Assembly: GCA_937995345.1 (NCBI GenBank)
Contig: CALKKS010000004.1
Coordinates: 3,875-67,874 of the forward strand
DNA length: 64,000 nt
Origin: an uncultured Collinsella sp.
GTDB taxonomy: Bacteria; Actinomycetota; Coriobacteriia; Coriobacteriales; Coriobacteriaceae
Direction: 5' to 3'
Position 1 is the first letter of the stretch; the number at the start of each line of letters is the position of its first letter. This document shows, piece after piece, positions 35,019 to 42,999 of the stretch. A program made the position numbers and the translations under genes. Under the pieces are notes generated by a model that was not told the DNA's origin, did not search any database, and worked only from the letters and a program-made list of their open reading frames with translations.

Positions 35019-35867
35019 ATGCCAAGCTGGAACATTCATATCGCTCAGACGGAGCGTTTGCTGGAGCGCACCGGTGCGCTTGCCAATAGCGTGCGCGACC
35101 GCAATGCCTTTTTGTTTGGCTGCGTGGTTCCGGATATCTTCGTGGGCTATATGGTCCCTGGCATCGCCGATCCTATCCCGTACCGCATTACACACTTTGC
35201 CAAGCCTGAGCCCATCCCTAAGCCTCGTGAGCATGAGTTCTGGGATACCTATGTGGCACCGTTGCTTAAAAGTTCGCCCACCGGTGCGCCGGCCGCGGCG
35301 ACCTCGATTATCGAGGAACGCGAGCGACTGAACCGCGTGCACTATCCCCAGCGCTACAAGGATGCCGAGCCGGTTGCCGGTCCCGGCGCCTGTGAGTTCT
35401 CGCTTGCGTCCGAAGATGTGGCGCAGTCGCTGCTCGATTTAACGCTGGGCGTCTGGTCGCATCTGGTGGCCGACACGGTATGGAACACGCGCGTGAACCA
35501 GTATCTGGAAGCACACGGCGGCAAGCCGTGCGAGGAGTTTCGCATTAAAAAGCAAGGCGACTTTGACTGGTTTGGTAAGACGCTGGGCATTGTTTCCATC
35601 CCGCGTGCGACCGATCGCCTGTATACCGCTGCGACGCGTTTTGGGCAGTATCCCATCCATAAGGAGTATGTGCTCAAGACCATCGGTGTCATACACGAGA
35701 TTGTACGCGAAAACCCCGGCGAGCCCGATCATCCGCCGTATCGCCTGCTAACCGAGGAGTTCTTCGACGCGACGTTTACCGAGGTCATCGAACTGACCGA
35801 AACCGGCTTCGCCGAGCGCGTCGCCGCTCCTGACGCGCCCGCGGTTCCTCTGATCGCCAGCTGCTAG
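35019..35867 (+). CDS. Zinc-dependent phospholipase C family protein
   Basis: The 282-residue product begins MPSWNIHIAQTERLLER and has a conserved LGVWSHLVADTVWN helix. These supply the His/Asp metal ligands of the zinc-dependent phospholipase C/S1-P1-like fold seen in many Firmicute and Actinobacterial proteins. DRNAFLFGCVVPDIFVGY is another typical block. No signal peptide is present, so it is probably intracellular, and the true substrate is unknown. ATG 35019 follows GGGGGTG at a good distance; the in-frame ATG at 35007 overlaps that site. The gene is monocistronic. Confidence 0.8.
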   Translation: MPSWNIHIAQTERLLERTGALANSVRDRNAFLFGCVVPDIFVGYMVPGIADPIPYRITHFAKPEPIPKPREHEFWDTYVAPLLKSSPTGAPAAATSIIEERERLNRVHYPQRYKDAEPVAGPGACEFSLASEDVAQSLLDLTLGVWSHLVADTVWNTRVNQYLEAHGGKPCEEFRIKKQGDFDWFGKTLGIVSIPRATDRLYTAATRFGQYPIHKEYVLKTIGVIHEIVRENPGEPDHPPYRLLTEEFFDATFTEVIELTETGFAERVAAPDAPAVPLIASC

Positions 35868-36019
35868 CTGGTTGGCTTGGCGGCGAACAGCTCATCCCAA
35901 TCGACCAATAGCTCCCGCTGCAGGGTGTAAACACGGCAAACGAGCTGCACATTTCGTAGCATGCCATAAGTAGCTGGTTGCGTGTCATGTCGTGTAAGAG
36001 GCATTTGCGCACAGAAAAA

Positions 36020-36048
36020 GGGCCCGGAAGGCAAAGCCTTCCGGGCCC
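36020..36048. terminator. Bidirectional terminator, mainly for pyruvate kinase
   Basis: GGGCCCGGAAGGC and GCCTTCCGGGCCC form a perfect 13-bp stem with an AAA loop. A-rich sequence on the left gives a five-T tail on the minus strand, and TTTG follows on the plus strand. Confidence 0.88.
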
Positions 36049-36079
36049 TTTGCAATGCAAATCTGCTTGCAAGTACGAC

Positions 36080-37540
36080 TTAGCGCACCTGAGCGACGTA
36101 AGCGACGTTGGTCGAGGAGACCTTGTCCTCGAGCTGGACGCTCATGCGGGGATCGCCGGCGGTAGCGACGGTCAAATCGCCAGTCTCGACGTAGCCGAGC
36201 TCCTTGGCGGTCTCGATCGCCTTGACGATCGTGCCGTTGACGGTGCCCTGGGTAATCTCTGCCTGGTGCGGGATAACGCCCCAGTACATGATCATCTGCT
36301 GGACGGCCCACTCGTGACGGGAGAACGCGCAGATCGGCATGTTGGGACGGAAGTGCGAGATCAGGCGAGCGGTACGACCGGTGGTCGTCGGCACGGTGAT
36401 GCACTTGGCGCCAACGGTGGTAGCCATGTTCACAGCGGACATACCCACAACGTTGTTGACAACGCGGGTGCCGTGAGCGTCGGCCGGAACCTCGAGCGGA
36501 GCGTGGGCCGGGAGGTACTTCTCGGTCTCGAGAGCAATGCTGGCCTGCATCTTAACGGCCTCGACCGGGTACTTACCGGCAGCGGACTCGCCAGAGAGCA
36601 TGACGGCGTCGGTGCCGTCGTAGATGGCGTTAGCAACGTCGGCAACCTCGGCGCGCGTCGGGCGCGGGTTCTGCTGCATGGAGTCGAGCATCTGCGTAGC
36701 GGTGATAACGGGCTTGTAGGCCGCGTTGCACTTGGCGATGATCTCCTTCTGGATGTGCGGAACGAGCTCGGGCTTGATCTCGATGCCCAGGTCGCCACGG
36801 GCGACCATGATGCCGTCGGAAGCCTCGAGGATCTCGTCGAAGTTCTCGACGCCCAGGGCGCACTCGATCTTCGGGAAGATCGTCACGTGCTCGCCGCCGT
36901 TCTCGCGGCAAAGCTCGCGGATGCCGCGGACGGACTCGCCGTCACGGATGAAGGAAGCGGCGATGTAGTCGATGTTCTCGGTCAGGCCAAAGAGGATGTC
37001 CTGACGATCGCGCTCGGTGATGGCGGGCAGCGAGATGTTGACGTTGGGCATGTTGACGCCCTTGCGCTCGCCAATCAGGCCGTCGTTCTTAACGACGCAG
37101 GTCATGTCCTGGCCGCTGACGGACTCGACCTCGAGGGCAACCAGGCCGTCATCGATCAGGATGAGGGAGCCCTTCTCGACCTCGGAGGGCAGAGCCAGGT
37201 AGTCGAGGGAGATGTGCTCAGCGGTGCCGTGGAAATCCTCGGACGTGGGCTGAGCGGTGACGACAATCTTGTCGCCGGTCTTGACGGCAACCTTCTTGCC
37301 GTCGACCAGAAGGCCGGTGCGGACCTCGGGGCCCTTGGTGTCGAGCAGGATGCCGACGGGCAGACCGAGCTCCTTGGAAATACGGCGGACGCGCTCGATG
37401 CGACCGTGGTGCTCGTCGTAGGAGCCGTGCGAGAAGTTAAAACGGGCGACGTTCATGCCCGCCTTGATCATCTCGCGGATGGTCTCGTCGCTATCGCAGG
37501 CGGGACCCATGGTGCATACAATCTTAGTGCGCTTGTACAT
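36080..37540 (-). CDS. pyk: Pyruvate kinase
   Basis: The 486-residue product has the family blocks KIVCTMGPA, VARFNFSHG, LLDTKGPEVRTG, FPKIECALGVENFDEIL (catalytic Lys), MVARGDLGIE (metal and substrate site), ITATQMLDSM and ANAIYDGTDAVMLSGE. The C-terminal regulatory domain is complete (TGRTARLISHFRP). The last step of glycolysis, phosphoenolpyruvate to pyruvate with ATP formation, fits a fermentative gut bacterium. The gene is alone, with a long AT-rich promoter region upstream and a strong terminator downstream. Confidence 0.97.
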   Translation of the reverse strand: MYKRTKIVCTMGPACDSDETIREMIKAGMNVARFNFSHGSYDEHHGRIERVRRISKELGLPVGILLDTKGPEVRTGLLVDGKKVAVKTGDKIVVTAQPTSEDFHGTAEHISLDYLALPSEVEKGSLILIDDGLVALEVESVSGQDMTCVVKNDGLIGERKGVNMPNVNISLPAITERDRQDILFGLTENIDYIAASFIRDGESVRGIRELCRENGGEHVTIFPKIECALGVENFDEILEASDGIMVARGDLGIEIKPELVPHIQKEIIAKCNAAYKPVITATQMLDSMQQNPRPTRAEVADVANAIYDGTDAVMLSGESAAGKYPVEAVKMQASIALETEKYLPAHAPLEVPADAHGTRVVNNVVGMSAVNMATTVGAKCITVPTTTGRTARLISHFRPNMPICAFSRHEWAVQQMIMYWGVIPHQAEITQGTVNGTIVKAIETAKELGYVETGDLTVATAGDPRMSVQLEDKVSSTNVAYVAQVR

Positions 37541-37878
37541 TCAGACCTCCATCTGACATCGTCTTGCGCTGATAGATAAACCATAAGAAATAAAACCGTG
37601 TTGATTATAACGAAATGCCGACCGAATACCCCAAAAAATCGACCGTATGCCGAAATGGAAGTTCATTTTTTGCGAGAAAAACGGTATATGAAAAATCTTT
37701 ACCAACCGCTCTAACCGCTGCTATCTGGGCGATATTTCAGTTTGACGATGTGCCGAAGAAAAAACGTTTTATCAATGTTGAGCATCACATGGTCTGCACT
37801 GTTGCGCATAGAGCATATTTCCAAATGGAATGTTTTGGCTAGACGCGCCGCTTTGGGGTACCATAGCTCCACTATCAA
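37541..37878. other. AT-rich intergenic region between pyk and the calcium ATPase
   Basis: It holds the divergent promoters. It is clearly more AT-rich than the surrounding genes from about 37560 to 37830. GACCGAATACC and GACCGTATGCC near 37619-37653 are a loose direct repeat. A 75-codon ORF at 37615 has no ribosome site or recognisable content and is not annotated. Confidence 0.45.
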
Positions 37879-37982
37879 CTGCCGCTCAGCACGGCAGCCT
37901 TGATGAGCCCTTGCCCTTCTCCTGGGAATTATGATCGGGCATCAATCTGCTGAGTGGCCCGAATCCCAGGAGGGGACTCTAT
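37879..37982 (+). promoter_or_regulatory. Structured leader that sequesters the calcium ATPase ribosome binding site
   Basis: CTTCTCCTGGGA (37916-37927) pairs with TCCCAGGAGGGG (37964-37975), which contains the AGGAGG ribosome site. An inner stem CGGGC/GCCCG lies at 37936-37940 and 37957-37961. Upstream, CTGCCG/CGGCAG forms a hairpin at 37879-37897. Its loop CTCAGCA (37885-37891) is complementary to TGCTGAG (37948-37954), and TTGATG (about 37900) to CATCAA (about 37941), so a competing or pseudoknotted fold is possible. A cation- or metabolite-sensing RNA is plausible; no known class was recognised. Confidence 0.6.
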
Positions 37983-40664
37983 ATGCAAAAGGAATACCTG
38001 TCCGCCGCGGCGGAGGTGCTCAGCGACCAGGGTGTCGATGAGGACCTCGGCCTGAGCAACGGCGAGGCGTCGTCGCGCCTTGCCAAGACAGGCCCTAACA
38101 AGCTTGAGGAAGCCGAGAAGACGCCGCTGTGGAAGCGTTTCTTTGAACAGATGGCCGACCCTATGGTCATCATGCTGATCGTGGCTGCCGTCATCAGCGC
38201 GCTTACAGGCATGGTCAAGGGCGAGCCCGATTTTGCCGACGTCGCCATCATCATGTTCGTCGTTATCGTCAACTCGGTGCTGGGCGTGGTTCAGGAGGCC
38301 AAGAGCGAGGAGGCCCTCGAGGCCCTGCAGGAGATGAGCGCGGCGCAGTCCAAGGTTTTGCGTGACGGCAAGCTCGTGCACCTGCCGAGTGCTGAGCTCG
38401 TGCCCGGCGACGTGATTATGCTCGAGGCGGGCGACTCCGTCCCGGCCGACTGCCGCGTGCTCGAGAGCGCCACGATGAAGATCGAGGAGGCCGCCCTGAC
38501 CGGCGAGTCCGTGCCCGTAGAGAAGCATGCCAACGTGATTGAGCTCGCCGCAGGTATCGACGACGTGCCGCTCGGCGACCGCAAGAACATGTGCTACATG
38601 GGCTCCACCGTGGTGTACGGCCGTGGCCGCGCCGTCGTGGTCGGCACCGGTATGAACACCGAGATGGGCAAGATCGCCGGCGCTCTGGCCGAGGCCAAGG
38701 AAGAGCTCACCCCGCTGCAGGTTAAGCTTGCCGAGCTCAGTCGCATCCTCACCATCATGGTGATTGTTATCTGCGTCGTCATCTTTGGCGTCGACATCCT
38801 GCGTCACGGCGTGGGCAACGTCCTCACCGACCCGACCGCTCTGCTCGACACCTTTATGGTCGCCGTTTCGCTCGCCGTCGCCGCCATCCCCGAGGGCCTG
38901 GTCGCCGTCGTGACCATCGTCCTTTCGCTCGGCGTGACCAAGATGGCCAAGCGCCAGGCGATCATCCGCAAGCTCTCTGCTGTCGAGACCCTCGGCTGCA
39001 CGCAGACCATCTGCTCCGACAAGACCGGTACCCTTACTCAAAACAAGATGACCGTCGTCAAGCACGAGCTCGCTGCGCCCAAGGAGAAGTTCCTGGCCGG
39101 CATGGCGCTGTGCTCCGATGCTCAGTGGGACGAGGAGCTGGGCGAGGCCGTGGGCGAGCCGACCGAGTGTGCGCTCGTCAATGATGCCGGCAAAGCTGGT
39201 CTTACTGGCCTGACTGCCGAGCACCCGCGCGTGGGCGAGGCCCCGTTTGACTCGGGCCGCAAGATGATGTCCGTGGTCGTCGAGACCCTGGACGGCGAGT
39301 ACGAGCAGTACACCAAGGGCGCGCCCGACGTGGTGATCGGCCTGTGCACCCATATCTACGAGGGCGATAAGGTTGTGCCGCTGACCGAGGAGCGTCGCGA
39401 CGAGCTCGTGGCAGCTAACAAGGCCATGGCCGACGAGGCCCTGCGCGTGCTGGCGCTGGCGAGCCGCACCTACACCGAGGTTCCCGCCGACTGCAGCCCC
39501 GCTGCGCTCGAGCATGACCTGGTCTTCTGCGGCCTGTCAGGTATGATCGACCCGGTCCGTCCCGAGGTGGCCGACGCTATCCGCGAGGCGCACGACGCCG
39601 GTATCCGCACCGTCATGATCACGGGCGACCACATCGACACCGCCGTGGCCATTGCCAAGCAGCTGGGGATCGTCACCGATCGCAGCCATGCCATCACCGG
39701 TGCCGACCTCGATCGCATGAGCGACGAGGAGCTCGACGCGCACATCGAAGACTACGGCGTGTACGCCCGTGTCCAGCCCGAGCACAAGACCCGTATCGTC
39801 GAGGCTTGGAAGTCGCGCGACCAGATCGTGGCCATGACAGGCGATGGCGTCAACGACGCCCCGTCCATCAAGCGCGCCGACATCGGCGTGGGTATGGGCA
39901 TCACCGGCACCGACGTTACCAAGAACGTCGCCGACATGGTGCTTGCCGACGATAACTTTGCCACCATCATCGGTGCCTGCGAAGAGGGCCGTCGCATCTA
40001 CGACAACATCCGCAAGGTCATTCAGTTCCTGCTTTCGGCCAACCTTGCCGAGGTGTTCTCGGTGTTTATCGCCACGCTCATCGGCTTTACCATCTTCCAG
40101 CCGGTGCAGCTGCTGTGGGTGAACCTGGTCACCGACTGCTTCCCCGCGCTCGCGCTGGGCATGGAGGATGCCGAGGGCGACATCATGAAGCGCAAGCCGC
40201 GCAACGCCAAGGACGGCGTCTTTGCCGGACATATGGGTCTGGACTGCGTGGTCCAGGGCCTAATCATCACCGTGCTGGTGCTGGCGAGCTTCTTTGTGGG
40301 CGTGTACTTTGACATGGGCTACATCCACATCGCCGATATGATCGCCGGCAATGCCGACGAGGAAGGCGTGATGATGGCGTTCATCACGCTCAACATGGTC
40401 GAGATTTTCCACTGCTTCAATATGCGCAGCCGTCGTGCATCGCTGTTCACCATGAAGAAGCAGAACAAGTGGCTGTGGGCCTCGGCCGCGCTGGCGCTGG
40501 TGCTGACGGTGATCGTAACCGTGCAGCCGACGCTTGCCGAGATGTTCTTTGGACCTGTGACGCTTGAGCTCAAGGGTGTTCTTGCCGCGCTGGGCCTGGC
40601 CTTCCTGATTATCCCGCTGATGGAGATCTACAAGGCGATCATGCGCGCTGTGGAGAAGGAGTAG
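37983..40664 (+). CDS. Calcium-translocating P-type ATPase (PMCA/SERCA-like, P2 type)
   Basis: The 893-residue product has the actuator TGESVPVEK, the fourth-span motif VAAIPEGLVAVV, the phosphorylation site CSDKTGTLTQNKM (Asp346), the hinge MTGDGVNDAPSIKRADIGV and the C-terminal cation-ATPase spans. The PEGL motif and overall length fit bacterial calcium exporters (LMCA1/YloB-like). It would pump calcium out of the cytoplasm at ATP cost. Translation is probably controlled by the leader hairpin that covers its ribosome site. Confidence 0.93.
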   Translation: MQKEYLSAAAEVLSDQGVDEDLGLSNGEASSRLAKTGPNKLEEAEKTPLWKRFFEQMADPMVIMLIVAAVISALTGMVKGEPDFADVAIIMFVVIVNSVLGVVQEAKSEEALEALQEMSAAQSKVLRDGKLVHLPSAELVPGDVIMLEAGDSVPADCRVLESATMKIEEAALTGESVPVEKHANVIELAAGIDDVPLGDRKNMCYMGSTVVYGRGRAVVVGTGMNTEMGKIAGALAEAKEELTPLQVKLAELSRILTIMVIVICVVIFGVDILRHGVGNVLTDPTALLDTFMVAVSLAVAAIPEGLVAVVTIVLSLGVTKMAKRQAIIRKLSAVETLGCTQTICSDKTGTLTQNKMTVVKHELAAPKEKFLAGMALCSDAQWDEELGEAVGEPTECALVNDAGKAGLTGLTAEHPRVGEAPFDSGRKMMSVVVETLDGEYEQYTKGAPDVVIGLCTHIYEGDKVVPLTEERRDELVAANKAMADEALRVLALASRTYTEVPADCSPAALEHDLVFCGLSGMIDPVRPEVADAIREAHDAGIRTVMITGDHIDTAVAIAKQLGIVTDRSHAITGADLDRMSDEELDAHIEDYGVYARVQPEHKTRIVEAWKSRDQIVAMTGDGVNDAPSIKRADIGVGMGITGTDVTKNVADMVLADDNFATIIGACEEGRRIYDNIRKVIQFLLSANLAEVFSVFIATLIGFTIFQPVQLLWVNLVTDCFPALALGMEDAEGDIMKRKPRNAKDGVFAGHMGLDCVVQGLIITVLVLASFFVGVYFDMGYIHIADMIAGNADEEGVMMAFITLNMVEIFHCFNMRSRRASLFTMKKQNKWLWASAALALVLTVIVTVQPTLAEMFFGPVTLELKGVLAALGLAFLIIPLMEIYKAIMRAVEKE

Positions 40665-40687
40665 GTCGAAAGGCCATCCTTCCCACC

Positions 40688-40778
40688 GGCCCGACCGCCT
40701 GCGGGGTTTCTTCTTCGCTGGTCCTCGCGCTTCGCGCTGCGGGATCGCTCAGAAGAAACCCCTCCCGGCGGGCGGGCC
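40688..40778. repeat. Long imperfect hairpin downstream of the calcium ATPase
   Basis: GGCCCGACCGCC and GGGGTTTCTTCT on the left face AGAAGAAACCCC and GGCGGGCGGGCC on the right. The central loop contains GCGC-TTC-GCGC. There is no T tract. Its style resembles the pheS-pheT spacer structure. Confidence 0.6.
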
Positions 40779-40820
40779 TTCGGATAACCTTTCGGGACCA
40801 TTAGCTGAGGGAAAGTGTGT

Positions 40821-40855
40821 GAGCCGGTCGAGCATTTGCTCGACCGGCTCTTTTT
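40821..40855 (+). terminator. Strong rho-independent terminator before rsgA
   Basis: GAGCCGGTCGAGCA and TGCTCGACCGGCTC are perfect 14-bp arms with a TT loop and a five-T tail. Confidence 0.9.
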
Positions 40856-40903
40856 GTGGGAAAATACCTGCTCAGTTGTGATTTTTGGTGCTGGGAGGCG
40901 CTT

Positions 40904-42088
40904 GTGGGCAAGGCTAAGGCTAAGGCGAAGAAAAAGGCGACGGGGGCGCGGGCTAAGCGTGATCGTCGTCGGAAGCTCGCGACCGAAGCCCCTGCATCTG
41001 CTGAGGAGTTGCTGGCGAGTGTACCGGGGCTTGACGCGCTGCAGGATGTTCCGGCGTTCGATGACCTGCCGGTCGATGCGGCTCAGCAGGCTGCATTTGA
41101 CGACTTTTGCGCACAGGCCGAGGAGCCCGAGCAGATGCAGCTCGGTGCCGTGGTGCGCCTGGACCGCGGGTTTCCGCTGGTGGCGACTGCTGATGACACG
41201 TTTCGTGCCGAGCATGCCGTGGGGTTTGCCAAGTCGCGCGGCGAGGACGAGGTCCTGCTGCCTGCCGTGGGCGACCGTGTGGCGGTGCGCCGCGCTCCCG
41301 GGCACGACATGGGCGTGATCGAGCGCGTACTGCCACGCCGTACGAGCTTTGAGCGTTGGCGTGGCCGTGCCCGCGGTGAGCGCCAGGTGCTCTGCTCCAA
41401 CGTTGACAGCGTGCTGATCGTGCAGGCGCTCGGCGCCGGCGAAGTGCTGCTCGATCGCGTGGCGCGCTCACTGGTGTTGGCGCTCGATTGCGATGCCGAG
41501 CCGGTGGTGGTGCTCACCAAGGCCGACCGCTGCGATGCCGATGAGCTCGAGCGCGATCTGGACCGCGTGCGCCGTCTGGTGGGTCAGGACGTGCGCGTGA
41601 TCGTGACGTCTTCTGCCGAGGGCCTCGGCTTAGACGAAGTGCGCGCCTGCGTGCCCGCCGGGAGCTGTGCCATGATCTTGGGCGAGTCGGGTGCCGGCAA
41701 GTCGACGCTGCTCAATGCGCTGCTGGGCCACGATGCTCTGGCCACTGGTGGCGTGCGCGAGCGTGATGACCAAGGTCGCCACACCACGGTTGCGCGCGTG
41801 ATGGTGGCGCTGCCGGGCGACGCCGGCGTGATCGCCGATGCCCCGGGCCTGCGCAGCCTGCCGCTCGTGGGACATGAGCGGGGTCTGGCGCGTGCCTTCC
41901 CCGAGATCGTCGAGGCGTCGCGTGCGTGCCGGTTTGGCGATTGCACGCACACTCACGAGCCGGGTTGCGCCGTTCGCGAGGCCGAGGACGCGGGACAGAT
42001 CGACGGTCTGCGTCTGGAGACGTTCCAAAACCTGGCGTCATCCATGCGCGTGAGTGCCCAAATGCTCGACCCCGATGTTCATCTGTAA
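40904..42088 (+). CDS. rsgA: Ribosome small subunit-dependent GTPase A
   Basis: The GTPase motifs are circularly permuted, as in RsgA/YjeQ: G4 (LTKADR) comes first, then G1 (GESGAGKSTLLN) and G3 (DAPGL). The C-terminal zinc site is CRFGDCTHTHEPGC. The N terminus is a Lys/Ala-rich tail of about 40 residues followed by the OB-fold region. The start is GTG 40904 behind GGGAGG; an upstream in-frame start at 40856 overlaps the terminator and is rejected. RsgA helps late 30S maturation by checking the decoding centre. The 394-residue length is slightly above the usual 300-350 because of the N-terminal extension. Confidence 0.93.
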   Translation: MGKAKAKAKKKATGARAKRDRRRKLATEAPASAEELLASVPGLDALQDVPAFDDLPVDAAQQAAFDDFCAQAEEPEQMQLGAVVRLDRGFPLVATADDTFRAEHAVGFAKSRGEDEVLLPAVGDRVAVRRAPGHDMGVIERVLPRRTSFERWRGRARGERQVLCSNVDSVLIVQALGAGEVLLDRVARSLVLALDCDAEPVVVLTKADRCDADELERDLDRVRRLVGQDVRVIVTSSAEGLGLDEVRACVPAGSCAMILGESGAGKSTLLNALLGHDALATGGVRERDDQGRHTTVARVMVALPGDAGVIADAPGLRSLPLVGHERGLARAFPEIVEASRACRFGDCTHTHEPGCAVREAEDAGQIDGLRLETFQNLASSMRVSAQMLDPDVHL

Positions 42089-42105
42089 TTGATTTTTCCT
42101 ATGGC

Positions 42106-42140
42106 AGCCGTCTCCTAACTGTTCGGGAGGCGGCTTTTTG
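42106..42140 (+). terminator. Terminator after rsgA
   Basis: AGCCGTCTCC pairs with GGGAGGCGGCT around TAACTGTTC and is followed by TTTTT. Confidence 0.85.
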
Positions 42141-42176
42141 CTGCCAAATCGCCTCTAAATATGCGTTTTGCCGACG

Positions 42177-42230
42177 TGCTGACCAAAACCTTGCCACGAG
42201 CTTGACGGGCTGGTCAGCTTTTGGTCAGCA
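42177..42230. repeat. Inverted repeat upstream of the Tad operon, related to 12275-12325
   Basis: TGCTGACCAAAA (42177-42188) and TTTTGGTCAGCA (42219-42230) are perfect 12-bp arms. ACCTTGCCACGAGCTTGACGG and GGTCAGCTTTTGGTCAG lie within, and both also occur near 12275-12325 in swapped order. It may be an operator for the Tad promoter. Confidence 0.6.
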
Positions 42231-42339
42231 ATTGGTTTGACACGTAAAACCAAGATCGCGATTGCGCCGCTTTGCGCCCTGGTCGCCCAGACAATGATGG
42301 TACGGGCATTTGCCCGGCACCGCCATGAGAGGAGCGGCC

Positions 42340-42999
42340 GTGAACAAGAGCAAGCGCATCGCCATCAGTCTGGTCGCGGGCGTGCTTGCCGCGGCGCTCT
42401 GTATGGTCTACGGCTCGTCGATCCGCTCGCAAGCCGAGCAGGCCCAGGCCGAGACTTTGGCAAAATACGGCGGCGACCGCGTTGAGGTGTGCGTCGCGGC
42501 GCGCGATATCGATGCGGGCGAGACCCTCGACGAGACCAATGTCATAACTCAGGAATGGCTGGCGAGTCTGTTGCCGCGTGATGCGGCGACCGAGCTGCGT
42601 CAGGTGCGCGGCGACGTGACGACCTCGCGCATTCCCAAAAACGCCGTGATTTGCAACGTCTACACCAAGGCCGAGAGCCACAAGCTCGAAGTGCCTAAGG
42701 GTAAGGTCGCCGTTTCGGTGGCGGTCGATGCCGAGCACTCGGTCGGCGGCGCTACGGGCGTGGGCAGCTATGTGGACGTGTACGTGCAAAAAGATGGCGT
42801 AACCGATCGTTTGTGCGGCGCGTACGTGATCGATACCAGCGAAGATGCCGGCACCACGCGTGAAGGCAAGATCGAGTGGGTGACGCTGGCGGCAGACCCC
42901 GAAGATGTCAAGGAATTGCTGGGAGCCTCGGGAAAGGGAACGGTCAGCTTGACGATTCCCGCCACGGTGCGCGGCAAAAAGAGCGGAGGCGACGAGTGA
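42340..42999 (+). CDS. cpaB: Flp pilus assembly protein CpaB/RcpC-like (SAF domain)
   Basis: The 219-residue product has one N-terminal span (residues 6-25) and a SAF-like domain (VEVCVAARDIDAGETLDETNV), followed by the RcpC/CpaB region (KGKVAVSVAVDAEHSVGG and GSYVDVYVQKDG). The start is GTG 42340, placed 5-6 bases after GAGAGGAG. CpaB is an extracytoplasmic part of the Tad secretion machine, here facing the cell wall. The stop overlaps the start of the next gene (ATGA), so this opens a tightly coupled operon. Confidence 0.85.
   Translation: MNKSKRIAISLVAGVLAAALCMVYGSSIRSQAEQAQAETLAKYGGDRVEVCVAARDIDAGETLDETNVITQEWLASLLPRDAATELRQVRGDVTTSRIPKNAVICNVYTKAESHKLEVPKGKVAVSVAVDAEHSVGGATGVGSYVDVYVQKDGVTDRLCGAYVIDTSEDAGTTREGKIEWVTLAADPEDVKELLGASGKGTVSLTIPATVRGKKSGGDE

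Noticed and set aside
35864..36055. 63-codon minus-strand ORF after pyruvate kinase ending in LLVDWDELFAAKPTS
   Set aside because: The end looks somewhat protein-like and could be a gene remnant, but the frame starts inside the pyk terminator and has no ribosome site.
37615..37842. 75-codon ORF upstream of the calcium ATPase
   Set aside because: It lies in AT-rich promoter sequence, has no ribosome site, and the peptide has no recognisable pattern.
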